From Byssothecium circinans (taxonomy: Eukaryota; Ascomycota; Dothideomycetes; Pleosporales; Massarinaceae): a DNA stretch of 64,000 nucleotides. This document shows positions 36,522 through 46,124 of the stretch, in pieces (within the stretch, counting starts at the first letter, position 1; the number at the start of each line of letters is the position of its first letter). The position numbers were made by a program, and so were the translations under genes. The notes below the pieces were generated by a model. The model did no database searches and was not told the DNA's origin. It saw only the letters and a list, made by a program, of their open reading frames with translations. The DNA is taken from the NCBI GenBank assembly GCA_010015675.1, contig ML976984.1, positions 993,534 to 1,057,533 on the forward strand. Reading direction: 5' to 3'.

Positions 36522-37736
36522 GGTATTTGGTAAGTAAGGCAGGCTTGGGATTGGCCGTAGATGGAATGTATAGCTCTTGGAATAAGGATTGCAAGAATAA
36601 ATTGTTGATATCCAGCTGAAAGCCAAGCGCATCCTTATATACTCCTCTTGGTGTGTGGTTGGACGTCATGGTACCGCATGCCGCCACGCAAGCCTCTGAC
36701 GAATTATGGTTCCATGCATATGGGAAAGACCCCCCAGACCATGAGTCTACCACGGAAAAGTATCATCACAATGACAACATCAGTCGATGCGGAACGACGG
36801 GAATGGTGGCGCGCTATACTGCTCTTGTGCTGACCGGCTGTGACAAAGTCGTACAGACGAAGTGTGGAAGTATACCCAATATAAGGATCGGGGAGGCTTG
36901 TTGATAGCGTGAGAATTGCCCTTTCCCATGCTCGAAGCGATCTTAGTGTCTTGTGAAAGTTGACGTCGATGATCGATCATACTAACGACAGAGTTGCACC
37001 AACTGATACACAGTAGTATGGAAGATTGAAGACGAGATACGAGTAGTAAGCACAATTGACAGTGAGAAAATATGATGTAATGGACTCGGATAAAGGAATA
37101 TCGAGGGTCTGTTCGACTCTAGTCACCGAATCACGACTCTGTCTGGAAGATGTGTTGCGCGGAGCCCCTGAGGTAATCGTCGTGGAATCGGACGTCAACA
37201 GAAACCGAATGCTACCTAGGCCAGGTATGAGTCAAGGATCGACCTCGCAAGCATCGCTTGTCTGTATCTAAGATCGTAATGTTTCGGGGCGTTTTCGATG
37301 CGCGAGGGAGGCTGGGGTGAAAGTGTGGTCGGGAGGCTTCTACGCGACATGTCGTGACGTCGTGAGTTATCCGATCGGCTAACCCGCTTTGGGATGCTAG
37401 AAGTTCACCACCAAACAATTAAGAGTAAGAGCAAGAGCAAGAGCCTCAATCCGTAATGACTATACACATGGAAACAAAACATAGCTTGACGACACTAGCG
37501 CAATGGATTGGGATGTTTGAGAGCAAGTAAGTAAAGTTCGCTTTGTAATTCCGTATTATGGGATCAGCCCACACTATTCGCTGATCATACATCGCTGACG
37601 AAAGACACGCATCCGTGGCTCAGGGTATCTATACTACAAGCGATTGTGCTGGGAAATGGACCGTAGATATGTTAAGACACATGACCTCGCAGAAGAGACT
37701 GAAAGGAACCGGATGAGAGGGCAACAAGCTGAGCGC
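36522..37736. other. Intergenic
   Basis: About 1.2 kb with no supported coding gene, RNA gene or repeat. Both flanking genes are on the minus strand. Confidence 0.5.
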
Positions 37737-38748
37737 TTAGTCGTCACCAGCAGCAGCCTTCTTCTTTCTGCCAGCCCTGTACTTTATTAGCATTGTACGA
37801 ATCAGATCGAGTGAAAGGAGACAGAGCTAAAGAGCCACATACCTCTTCGGAGCCGGCTTATCGTCGTTGGCCTTGGCTGGGGCTTTCTTGCGTCCGCGCT
37901 TTGGCTTGGGAGCTTCCTCGACGTCTTCCTCGTCCTCGTCATCTTCCTCCGTGTAGACCGGTGTCTTCTTGCCGCGGGCAGCTTTCTTGGGCTTGGGCTG
38001 TTCGACTTCACCCTCAGCAGCGTCTTCCTCTTTGACAGTCGCCTTCTTTCCGCGGGCGGCTTTCTTGGGTTTGGGCTGTTCGACTTCACTCTCGGCAGAA
38101 TCTTCCTCTTTGGGAGCTGCTTTCTTTCCTCGGCCACGAGATTTCTTGGGTGCGGGAGCCTCCTCCTCCTCTTCCTTGACGGCACGTCCGCGCTTCTTCT
38201 GCGGCTTCGGCTCCTCAGCTTCATCGGCATCGTCATCCGCGCCCTTCTTGCCCTTCTTCTTGGGCGCCTTCTTCTCCTTGACACGGTAGCCCTTGGCTCC
38301 AACGCGGTTGCACTCGACATCGCCCTTCCAATCCTCATCATGCACGTGGCCGTGTAGAAGAGCATAGCCGACCCTCTCTTGCGCCTCGGAGGGAAGCTCA
38401 TCATAGCCATCGACCATATCTGTATCGCCTCCGCTCTCCTCTTGGAGGTTGGCGATCTGAGCAGGAGTGACACATCCCCTGGGTGTGTTAGTACTTCAGA
38501 TCAATTCCAAGCTTACAGCAGACGTACCAATGCTTCCAGGTCCAGCTAGTGTGATCTTGGATCGTGACAAGAGTGCCCATGCGGAGCTCTCCCTTGGCAA
38601 TCTTCTCTTTCGCTTTAGTGCATTCTGTGCTCTTGCATCCCGCGCGGCCCTGCTTGGCTATCTCTGTAGCGTGTGAGCGGATGCTGTCCAAAATAATGCG
38701 CGAAATCGAGAGGCCTAGGACACTTGACTTACCGACACGGTACGGCAT
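37737..38748 (-). CDS. PARP-type zinc-finger protein with basic/acidic repeat tail
   Basis: A 275-aa protein with exons 38733-38748, 38528-38663, 37843-38478 and 37737-37776 joined in frame. Residues about 1-60 form a PARP/DNA-ligase III type zinc finger (EIAKQGRAGCKSTECTKAK, GELRMGT, SWTWKHWGCVT), with Cys-x4-Cys and His-x2-Cys ligands. This fold senses DNA breaks. No WGR or PARP catalytic domain follows; the next part (DELPSEAQERVGYALLHG) may complete the finger. The rest is a Lys/Glu-rich tail with tandem 26-aa repeats (EVEQPKPKKAARGKK) and several RGR cores (KKRGRAVK, KSRGRGKK, PKRGRKKA) resembling AT-hooks. It is a probable nuclear DNA-binding protein. Confidence 0.88.
37972..38127 (-). 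repeat. 78-bp in-frame tandem repeat, two copies
   Basis: Two adjacent copies, spaced 78 bases (26 codons), encode EVEQPKPKKAARGKK plus an acidic linker inside the PARP-finger gene. A looser third copy follows toward 38160. Confidence 0.75.
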
Positions 38749-38992
38749 TGCTATGAGCTTGCGAAAGTTTGAGACGCGACGTATTTGTACCTATGGTAGG
38801 TGGCTGTTGGGCTCCTCACGAGCAGCGCGTACTTACACGCGCCGAATGGAAGGAGAAAGAGACAACCAGGTAGGTTCCGAGACAGACAGCAAGCAGCAGC
38901 TCAATGTTTGTGAAGAGGTTGCAGAGGAAAACAGATGAAAGTGTGTTGCGTAAATCAGTGGACGCGTGGGGTGGTGAGGTTCGTCAAGTTCT

Positions 38993-39051
38993 AGCTAAGC
39001 TCGCTTATATAGAAGCTGCGCATATAGGGAAGCTGCGCACCCCACCAAAAC
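38993..39051 (+). repeat. Left terminal inverted repeat
   Basis: 59 bases beginning agctaagctcgcttatatag and ending ccccaccaaaac. It is the reverse complement of 40736-40794. Confidence 0.92.
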
Positions 39052-39101
39052 GCGCCCCATCCACCAAAAACGCGTTATCATCCAACCCCACACATTTTAC
39101 T

Positions 39102-40697
39102 ATGGCGACGCGTGAGCTGATGATCCAGCGCGCTGCTGGCTCTTATATCGATCATACTTTTTCTAGTATACGAGCTGCTGCTAAGGCGTACAACATCCCT
39201 GAGTCGACGCTACGTAACCGCCTCAAAGGGGCAACAAATCGCGCTACAGCTCATCAACAACAGCAGCGACTAGCTCCAGAACAAGAAGAATTCCTCGTTG
39301 AATGGATCCTCGAAGAAGCTGCCCGCGGCTTCCCTCCCTCCCACGCTCGAGCCCGCGATATGGCGAATCGAATCCTACGAATGAACGGCGATCAGAATCC
39401 TATTGGCAAGCTCTGGATCTCCCACTTTATAAAGCGCAATCCACGCGTCGCCTCTGTTATTGGTAGAAAGCTTGAAGCTCCTAGAGCTGAGGCTACTACT
39501 CCTGAACAAGTGCGCGCGTTCCTCGAGCTCTACGACGCGACTCGGCAGCGGTTTAATATATCAGTCAACAACACGTATAATATGGATGAGGTTAGCGTTG
39601 CGCTAGGCGTGTGTACGAACACCCAGGTGCTTGCATCTGCAAAGAAGAAAAAGGCTTATACAAAGACTCCAGAGAATCGCGAATAGGTGTCACTTCTAGA
39701 GTGTATCTCTGCGTCAGGGCGGAAATTACGCCCTATAGCCATATTCAAAGGCCAGAGCCTACAAACTACGTGGTTTCCATCTACAACAGTGCCAAATTGG
39801 TTCTATACAACCTCAGAGAACGGCTGGACGTCAAACGCTATTAGGACTGAGTGGTTAAAGCGTATTTTTATCCCAGGAACTGCCACACCCTCAGATAACT
39901 GGCGGCTGTTAATCCTAGACGGTCACGGTAGCCACGCGACTATAGAGTTCTCTCTAGCTACCAAACTGAGTCGTATACAGCTCCTTTTCCTCCCAGCTCA
40001 CTCATCGCACGTCCTACAACCTCTAGATCTCGCGCCGTTCTCAGTTATCAAGCAAAAGTATCGCAGGCAGATCCAGGAGCTTACCAGTCTCGACGACGCT
40101 GCGCCTGTAAAGAAGGAGCGCTTTATAACCTGCTACAATCAAGCTAGGGAGGAAGGCTTTACAGAGCGCGTGATTCGCGCTGGTTGGAGAGCTGCTGGTA
40201 TATGCCCATTAAACATCAATCAGGTGCTTCAATCATCACAGCTCTGCCAGCAGCCCACTACACCACCACGCGCGAAACACACTCTGTATGAGGTAGACCA
40301 GGTCCTCATTACTCCAAAAGGACCTCGCGATCTCTACCGCGCGCAGCAGCTCCTCTGTCGCTCTGAAAAGCTCTCTCGTACAGCCCGGGCTGTTCTCCAG
40401 AAAGCAGGGAAGGCACTTTCTAGAGCTAATATACGAGCAGCAGAGCTTGAGGCAGCTAAAACGCGATACCAACTGCAACTACAGACTATCAACTCTACGC
40501 GGCCTCAAAGGCGAGTTCAGGTTGATCCAAATCAGCGATTTGCACAGGCAGATCTGGTGATGGAGGCAATTCACAAATTAGACGCAATTGAGGCTTCAAA
40601 CGTCGCAGAGAAAGCTGCAAATGCTGCCAAATTAGCTGCAAACGCTGCTGTAGAGAGGGATTTTAAATCTATGTGTATAGAATGGCAAGCACTCTAA
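39102..40697 (+). pseudogene. Pogo/Fot1 transposase with one in-frame stop
   Basis: From ATG 39102 one frame runs 532 codons, with a single TAG at 39684-39686. The N-terminus has a psq-type helix-turn-helix (SIRAAAKAYNIPESTLRNRL) and a CENP-B-like DNA-binding region (GFPPSHARARDMANRIL, WISHFIKRNP). The DDE/DDD triad is complete: Asp162 (YNMDEV), Asp273 (LILDGHGSH) and Asp309 (LQPLDLAPF), with 35 residues between the last two. A C-terminal coiled-coil-like Ala-rich tail follows. The stop replaces the codon after ENRE, where this family usually has Trp, so a single TGG to TAG change is likely. That is compatible with a RIP-type C-to-T change on the other strand, but one site proves nothing. Confidence 0.9.
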
Positions 40698-40735
40698 ATA
40701 CTGCTGAGAAAATCGAGCTTTTGCAGCCTCTACTG

Positions 40736-40794
40736 GTTTTGGTGGGGTGCGCAGCTTCCCTATATGCGCAGCTTCTATATAAGCGAGCTTAGCT
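40736..40794 (-). repeat. Right terminal inverted repeat
   Basis: 59 bases, the inverted partner of 38993-39051. It ends 124 bases before the start codon of the next gene. Confidence 0.92.
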
Positions 40795-40918
40795 TGTGCT
40801 TGTGCTAGGATCCCTGTCAGTCGCGCCGCGCGGTGAACGTCATGAGAAGAAAGTTTGGCAAGCGCTCTCCACTCTCTTCTCAGTCGTCCCCTCCTTCCGA
40901 CATCCACATCAGCCATCA

Positions 40919-43900
40919 ATGAGCGCTGCGCACATATGCATTCGCAGCGTGCTGACACAGGCATTTCGTCCGTCCACCTCTAGAGCCGCCGCATCCTGTG
41001 TTATCCCCGAATTCCTCGTTCCTGCCATCGCCCGCTGCCCCCGTCGCCCCTTCTCCTCGACAAGGCGCTGTGGCTTATCAACGGCCGAATTGCTCCAAGA
41101 AGCCACTCTTCAATATCCTCCAAAGCCTCGCCCTCCGGCCAATGCCTCCAGCATCCCGTTTCCCATCAAACGGGAGCGGGGCAATGTACAGGCATGGCTT
41201 GCCGCCATCGATCCGTTCCTTCCGTTCCTTCTTCGACAAGTGCCATCAAACGAACCCGATATATCCTCCACGGTGACGGCGTTTGACTTGGCTGGAGTGA
41301 TCAACGTTGCGCAGCAAGCTTCTGTAGACCTTCTGGGTCATATTGGACTAGTAGAGCAAAGATGGGACACTGTAGTTTGGATGGCAAAGAAGCTAGTCGA
41401 GAACGGGAAAGACACGACGGAGCCTCCTGCTCAGTTAGAGCCATTTGCCAATGTCATATGGCCAGAGGACGAGCCCCGGAGTCTTGACCATCTGACCAAC
41501 AATGCTCTCCGCATAGAGCGGGCTCGGCCATCGAGGAAGCTCAAGCACACACTGGACCATTTGACGTCCATCCCCGACACCATTGATCCATCTCATCGTT
41601 TCGTGAAGAGAGCCATTGGCCAACTTTGGCGAAGTCTGGGCAAGATGGTGCTCGTCGCAGCGGAAAGAGACCCAGTAGAATACGACACAACCATGGCTCG
41701 TGTTCTGGAGATTATTGCCCACCTCCACCACATTGGACTCATGCCGGAATCTGTATACACCCACAAGTCGAACAAAGATAGCCACGCGCTACAACAGCCG
41801 CCAACTCTGCATCTATTGTCCACCCAGATCCTCACAGCACTCTCAGACGCTTCTTGGCGAGCCCATGAGGCATCTGTCAAAGTCGCCACCGAGCGCTTGA
41901 ACGCGTCCTATTTCCTCGGCCACGAGATCCCAGGGTCGCGGTACAAAGTCAAAGTCACCGAAATAGGTCCGGAGCTATGGATAGAACTTATCCTATGGTC
42001 TTGTCTCCACGGTGGATGGTTGCTGGACGGGTCTGCTATCCTAGAGCAGATGATCTCTCCGGAAAGACAGCGGATATGGCATTTGATCAGCTGGCGAGAG
42101 CTTCTGCAGGCGAAAGAACTGGAGTCGGTGCGCAGCACTGGGTGGGGATTGTTTCAACGGCGCGAAGACGTTGCCACCCAAGCCGAAGCTCGAGCGCAGA
42201 CGGAGAGAACAATCAGCAGTGAGGTCGTAGCAGCCTTTGTGGACGGCCTGGTGGATAAGATGCGCCTGGGTGTGGGCGCTCGTGGTAGCGAGCCAGAGAA
42301 CCTAATGGAGCGAATCAAGGTGCTCAAACTCTTCCTCGACAAGAACAAGTTGAGTCTCGGAACAACAACATGGGACGCTATAATATCTCGTCTCCTAGAG
42401 TCGGGCGGGATAATTCCGGAGAAGCGACCAGAACTCCTGTTGAGCATTTTGGATCTGGCATCTGCCTTTGGTTCAGAGGTCAGCGCTGTCAATGCGCCAT
42501 CCAAAGAGGCTCTGGAACAAGCCGAACCACCCTATTTCTACGAGCCCACCACAATACCCCTCAATTTTCTTCATCAGACGATGCGGTCGTTTATCCAAAA
42601 TGGAGACATTGCAGGCGCCATGACCACACTGAAGGCGCTTCAACAGTTCACTGATAGCAACAAGCAAAAGTCATTGGAGCAATTCTTTGAAGCCCTAAAA
42701 TCGGCTCCTGTCCATCATGGAGACACCTTCTCAAGCCGGCTACCACCGATTGAGTTTCCAGCATTCGACACACAGCTTTCTGTGACGCTACTCGCAAAGC
42801 TTTTAGATCTCGCTACCGAGTCTAAGATGTACGATTTAGGGCGATACTTTCTGTTCTCTGAAGACTTGGACGGCCCACTGATCGAGCCTGCAATGTACGG
42901 GAGCTGGGCTATGGCCGCCTCCATCATCCGCTTTGGCACCATGGCTGGCGAGGACGATCTCGTATTGAAGATTGTGGAGAAGACAGGAACCTGGAATGAT
43001 GAGACCCAGACCCATCGCTTGCCTCATGAATTTCTCACGGCATTGCTGTGTAGCCAAATAAAGCTGCACCGCTGGAAATCAGTGCGTGGTATGCAGAATT
43101 ATGTTTTGCAGAATCCAGGGTACAAAATCCAACCCGAAATCATCGCCACTATCGGTGCAGAATTACTGCGATCCGCCACTCATTCCGATGGGGAGGGGTC
43201 TTCGGAGAGGACCCAGGTCTGCCACGCTTTCGCCGACTTTCTGTTTACATGGGAGAACCTTGTCCTATCAGATATCCGCAACGAGCTCTATTGTGTCCTC
43301 GCTTTACTCTCGACCGTGTCCGCGGAGTGGATGGAGTATTGCTCACAGTTTCTCACCTTCTCCACACGTCAAGGCATCAAACTCTCGACCGATGACTTCA
43401 ACCAGATTCTCGGAGGACTTCTCGATGGATATGGCAGTACGAAAGGCAGAGATTTTGTAGAAATATGGTGCTACAAGCCACCAAGAACATTCGAGCCCTA
43501 CAGAGCGCCCGGTGGTCTACCGACCATGCCTCAGTACCGTCTAGGCAAAGGAGACGAATATGAAAGTCGACCCGATAACATCGAAATCGTCCAGCCCTCA
43601 GGCGCTAGGCTTATCCTCGTGGGTCGAGTGCATCCGAATCGACAGACCATCTGGGCCATTTTACGCAAAGTCCAGCAGGAGGAAGATCAGAGGAGACAGC
43701 GAGGCGAAATAGTCGCGCAGGCAGTGCAGCGCGAAGTACGCGAGACGCTCAAGTGGGCCGCTCGGCTGTTGTACTACCTTGGCTTCGACTATGAGGACAT
43801 TATCCGCGACTTGGGCAGCCTCGCTGAACTAGCCGAGCTTGAGGCTCCGCAGGCGCGTAGGGTGCTTGGATTGGATGTGGGGAGAAGCGAGAGCGAGAAC

Positions 43901-43927
43901 GAGGAAAGGGGCGAGACGGATTTGTGA
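40919..43927 (+). CDS. Large probable mitochondrial protein of unknown function
   Basis: An intronless 1002-aa protein. The start at 40919 gives a Ser/Arg/Ala-rich N-terminus without acids until about residue 30 and a likely processing site around RRPFSSTRRCG, as in mitochondrial matrix proteins. The body is alpha-helical with many WxxLxxxL-type helices, consistent with a helical-repeat (PPR-like) organelle RNA factor, but no PPR unit is clear to me. The C-terminus has a QQEEDQRRQRGEIVAQAVQ coiled coil and an acidic tail. An upstream in-frame Met at 40796 lies at the transposon edge and is unlikely to be native. It is divergent from the PARP-finger gene. Confidence 0.82.
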   Translation: MSAAHICIRSVLTQAFRPSTSRAAASCVIPEFLVPAIARCPRRPFSSTRRCGLSTAELLQEATLQYPPKPRPPANASSIPFPIKRERGNVQAWLAAIDPFLPFLLRQVPSNEPDISSTVTAFDLAGVINVAQQASVDLLGHIGLVEQRWDTVVWMAKKLVENGKDTTEPPAQLEPFANVIWPEDEPRSLDHLTNNALRIERARPSRKLKHTLDHLTSIPDTIDPSHRFVKRAIGQLWRSLGKMVLVAAERDPVEYDTTMARVLEIIAHLHHIGLMPESVYTHKSNKDSHALQQPPTLHLLSTQILTALSDASWRAHEASVKVATERLNASYFLGHEIPGSRYKVKVTEIGPELWIELILWSCLHGGWLLDGSAILEQMISPERQRIWHLISWRELLQAKELESVRSTGWGLFQRREDVATQAEARAQTERTISSEVVAAFVDGLVDKMRLGVGARGSEPENLMERIKVLKLFLDKNKLSLGTTTWDAIISRLLESGGIIPEKRPELLLSILDLASAFGSEVSAVNAPSKEALEQAEPPYFYEPTTIPLNFLHQTMRSFIQNGDIAGAMTTLKALQQFTDSNKQKSLEQFFEALKSAPVHHGDTFSSRLPPIEFPAFDTQLSVTLLAKLLDLATESKMYDLGRYFLFSEDLDGPLIEPAMYGSWAMAASIIRFGTMAGEDDLVLKIVEKTGTWNDETQTHRLPHEFLTALLCSQIKLHRWKSVRGMQNYVLQNPGYKIQPEIIATIGAELLRSATHSDGEGSSERTQVCHAFADFLFTWENLVLSDIRNELYCVLALLSTVSAEWMEYCSQFLTFSTRQGIKLSTDDFNQILGGLLDGYGSTKGRDFVEIWCYKPPRTFEPYRAPGGLPTMPQYRLGKGDEYESRPDNIEIVQPSGARLILVGRVHPNRQTIWAILRKVQQEEDQRRQRGEIVAQAVQREVRETLKWAARLLYYLGFDYEDIIRDLGSLAELAELEAPQARRVLGLDVGRSESENEERGETDL

Positions 43928-46124
43928 AAAAGGACCGGGTTCGGCATCCTGCAAAGGACTTGAGGTTGTGACGACAAGTTTTTTTCTATCAGAGGAAGGC
44001 AAGTTTAGAACAACGTATATGTGTTGTGTCTCGAGAACACCCATGTCCACGGGTAGCCGCTGCACACGTGAAGCATGCGGTGTAACCCTTGCACATGTGG
44101 ACACACCTGAGAATCCGCGTAACCCTGAGGTAGTTTGGGATAATAGCGTCCCCGCACGCCCACAAGATAGACAGCTGTCAAAAGCCTCGAAAAGCTAATC
44201 TAGACCAGTGAGAAGAAAAAAAAGACATCATACCACTACCTGCCTACACTCACTCCACTTCAAGCATGCCCGTGTGTCAAGAAACCATCATTTCTCTACC
44301 TAAAAAGAAAAAATTCGTTCCCTAGTGCTAGTACTGTTTGCCACGCAGTCTGTCGTAACCGCAAGACGACAGCTCCACGAATTAAACAGCGAACCGTAGA
44401 TGTAGTGAAGTTTGAAAGCGGAGCACTGGGATACCTGCCCAATGAGGCCGGCTACCTATGCCACTATGGACGATGACATGACACGTCGGAGATCCCTACT
44501 CAACGCACAGCAACCGGAGTCCGCGCGCACTACTGTGCAGCCGTGAAATTTTGTGGGGAAATTTAGAACCCTAACGGCGCTGTGGGCATTGGCCTTGCAG
44601 CATCTCGGCGGGCGGCTGAGAAAAAAAGTCTCGTGCATTCTTTGACGCTAGAGATTTGGGCGATTTTCGCCCTCGTCGAAGGGGATTTTTGAAAGCACGG
44701 CGGCATTGCGGGGGAGATTGGATTGGATTCGAAATAGGGTGTATTTTATAGGGTGAGAGAGAGAAGAATAGCTATTTCAATGACGATGAGTGAGTGAATG
44801 AATGAACAGTAGAAGCACCCCGCGACGGCCCGCCCGCTGCAGCTCTCCTGTCACCTTCACCGCTTTTTGTACACTCGTGGTGTCGCGCGTATCGATACCC
44901 ATACGTATCATAGTGTTTTGGAGGGGCAGTTCAAAAGGTACGTCAACGATCCACAGGGATGGGGGGTGGAGAAAACCATCGAGACAGGTAGCGGCATCGA
45001 CAGTATTTTCCACGGCGTTGCTACCACATCGAATCGAGATTTTCCAAAGGGATATTAGATATGACGACGGCAAAGGCCATCTGACGAAGGAAGAGCAGCA
45101 ATGTAATATGTGCCACTGCAAGGACAGCAGGGATGTGCCGGGCGGGCGTTTGGGCGTCGGCGAATTGGAGGAGCTTGTTGGGAGTTGCTCTTGATGCTCC
45201 TTTTAGCCACTTTTTAGCCCCGGTTGCCTCATCGTGTGTTTGAACCTGTGTTGGGGTTGGACGCACTGAGGTTAGTTTTGGTTTGGTGGGGAGATGCCTG
45301 CCCAAGCGCGAGGGGCACACGACAGCCCGCGGACGGGACTGTGAAGATAGAAGATTGCAATGAGGGTATTTGATAATTGAGAAAATCGATGACTCTTATG
45401 CGGCAGGCTGGCGAGTGTGAGATTGAGGACTCATTGAAGACTCATACGTGGTGGTCCGTGGTGTGTCAATGGCATGTGTGCTGCCGCCTCGTATGATGAC
45501 TCCCCGGTCGCACATGCCTCTCACCGCCGATGCGAAACCCGATACAGACTAGCGCGCCTTCCCTCCAAACCAAAACTTCTTCCTACCGGCCGGTCTGCTC
45601 CCTCCCCTCTGCACCCCTCACAGACAGCAAAGTCGCAAATATATACCCAAAGGAACATATACACACAGCATTCAACCCCATCTTCGTCGAGACAATGCCG
45701 CAGGCAATCGCTGAGCTCTAAATCCCCTCTGGGCGGCCTGCACATGGTAGGCCGTCCCAGCCGGCCAGCTCACGAGAATTTCAACCTCCACGACGATACA
45801 ATTAACGACTGCCTCCCAGCACATCTGCTCGCAGCCGTCTACTCAATTGATCAATCGTCGGGCCTGCACCAGCCAAGTCCAGCACTGTCAGTTCTATAGG
45901 CTCAACCTGCCTGAACAGCGACACCCTCCCAAGACTCAACATAGTTACGAGTCTGGCTCCCAGTACACCATACATACAAAATACCGAACGCTGTTTCCTT
46001 TTCCTTTCCGACACCCCCGACCGCTCCTCAACTCTCCGCCTTTGGCTGCTGTCGCCTGGAGTCTTGCCAGCCAGCCAGCACGAAACTCACCTGAACCCAA
46101 CGAAAGCCGAGGCGAGCAAACGAG
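43928..46124. other. Long intergenic region
   Basis: About 2.2 kb between two plus-strand genes. No convincing gene: the longest frames (about 130 aa on plus at 44.8-45.2 kb, about 115 aa on minus opposite) show no family pattern. The 3' 400 bases are pyrimidine/CA-rich and probably form a long leader for the gene at 46125. Confidence 0.45.

Larger units (their letters stand above)
38993..40794 (+). mobile_element. Fot1/pogo-type (Tc1/mariner superfamily) DNA transposon
   Basis: A 1.8-kb element bounded by 59-bp inverted repeats that match almost perfectly. It encodes one DDE-type transposase interrupted by a single TAG. Both ends are intact, so in cis it could be mobilised by a related transposase; the copy itself appears non-autonomous unless the stop is bypassed. 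A TA dinucleotide adjoins or overlaps the left end (38992-38993), but no matching TA directly abuts the right inverted repeat (nearest at 40806). Looser similarity continues outside both repeats (caag..c), so exact ends and target-site duplication are uncertain. It sits between two divergent genes. Confidence 0.93.

Noticed and set aside
38904..39101. N-terminal extension of the transposase frame through the left inverted repeat
   Set aside because: The extension translates the terminal repeat itself. The Met at 39102 lies just inside the repeat and starts the DNA-binding domain.
40796..40918. Upstream Met for the 1002-aa mitochondrial-type protein
   Set aside because: It lies at the very edge of the transposon, and the Met at 40919 gives a good targeting sequence.
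44777..45194. Opposed 115-130-codon frames in the 43.9-46.1 kb gap
   Set aside because: No domain, no conserved look, no supporting introns; the two frames overlap each other on opposite strands.
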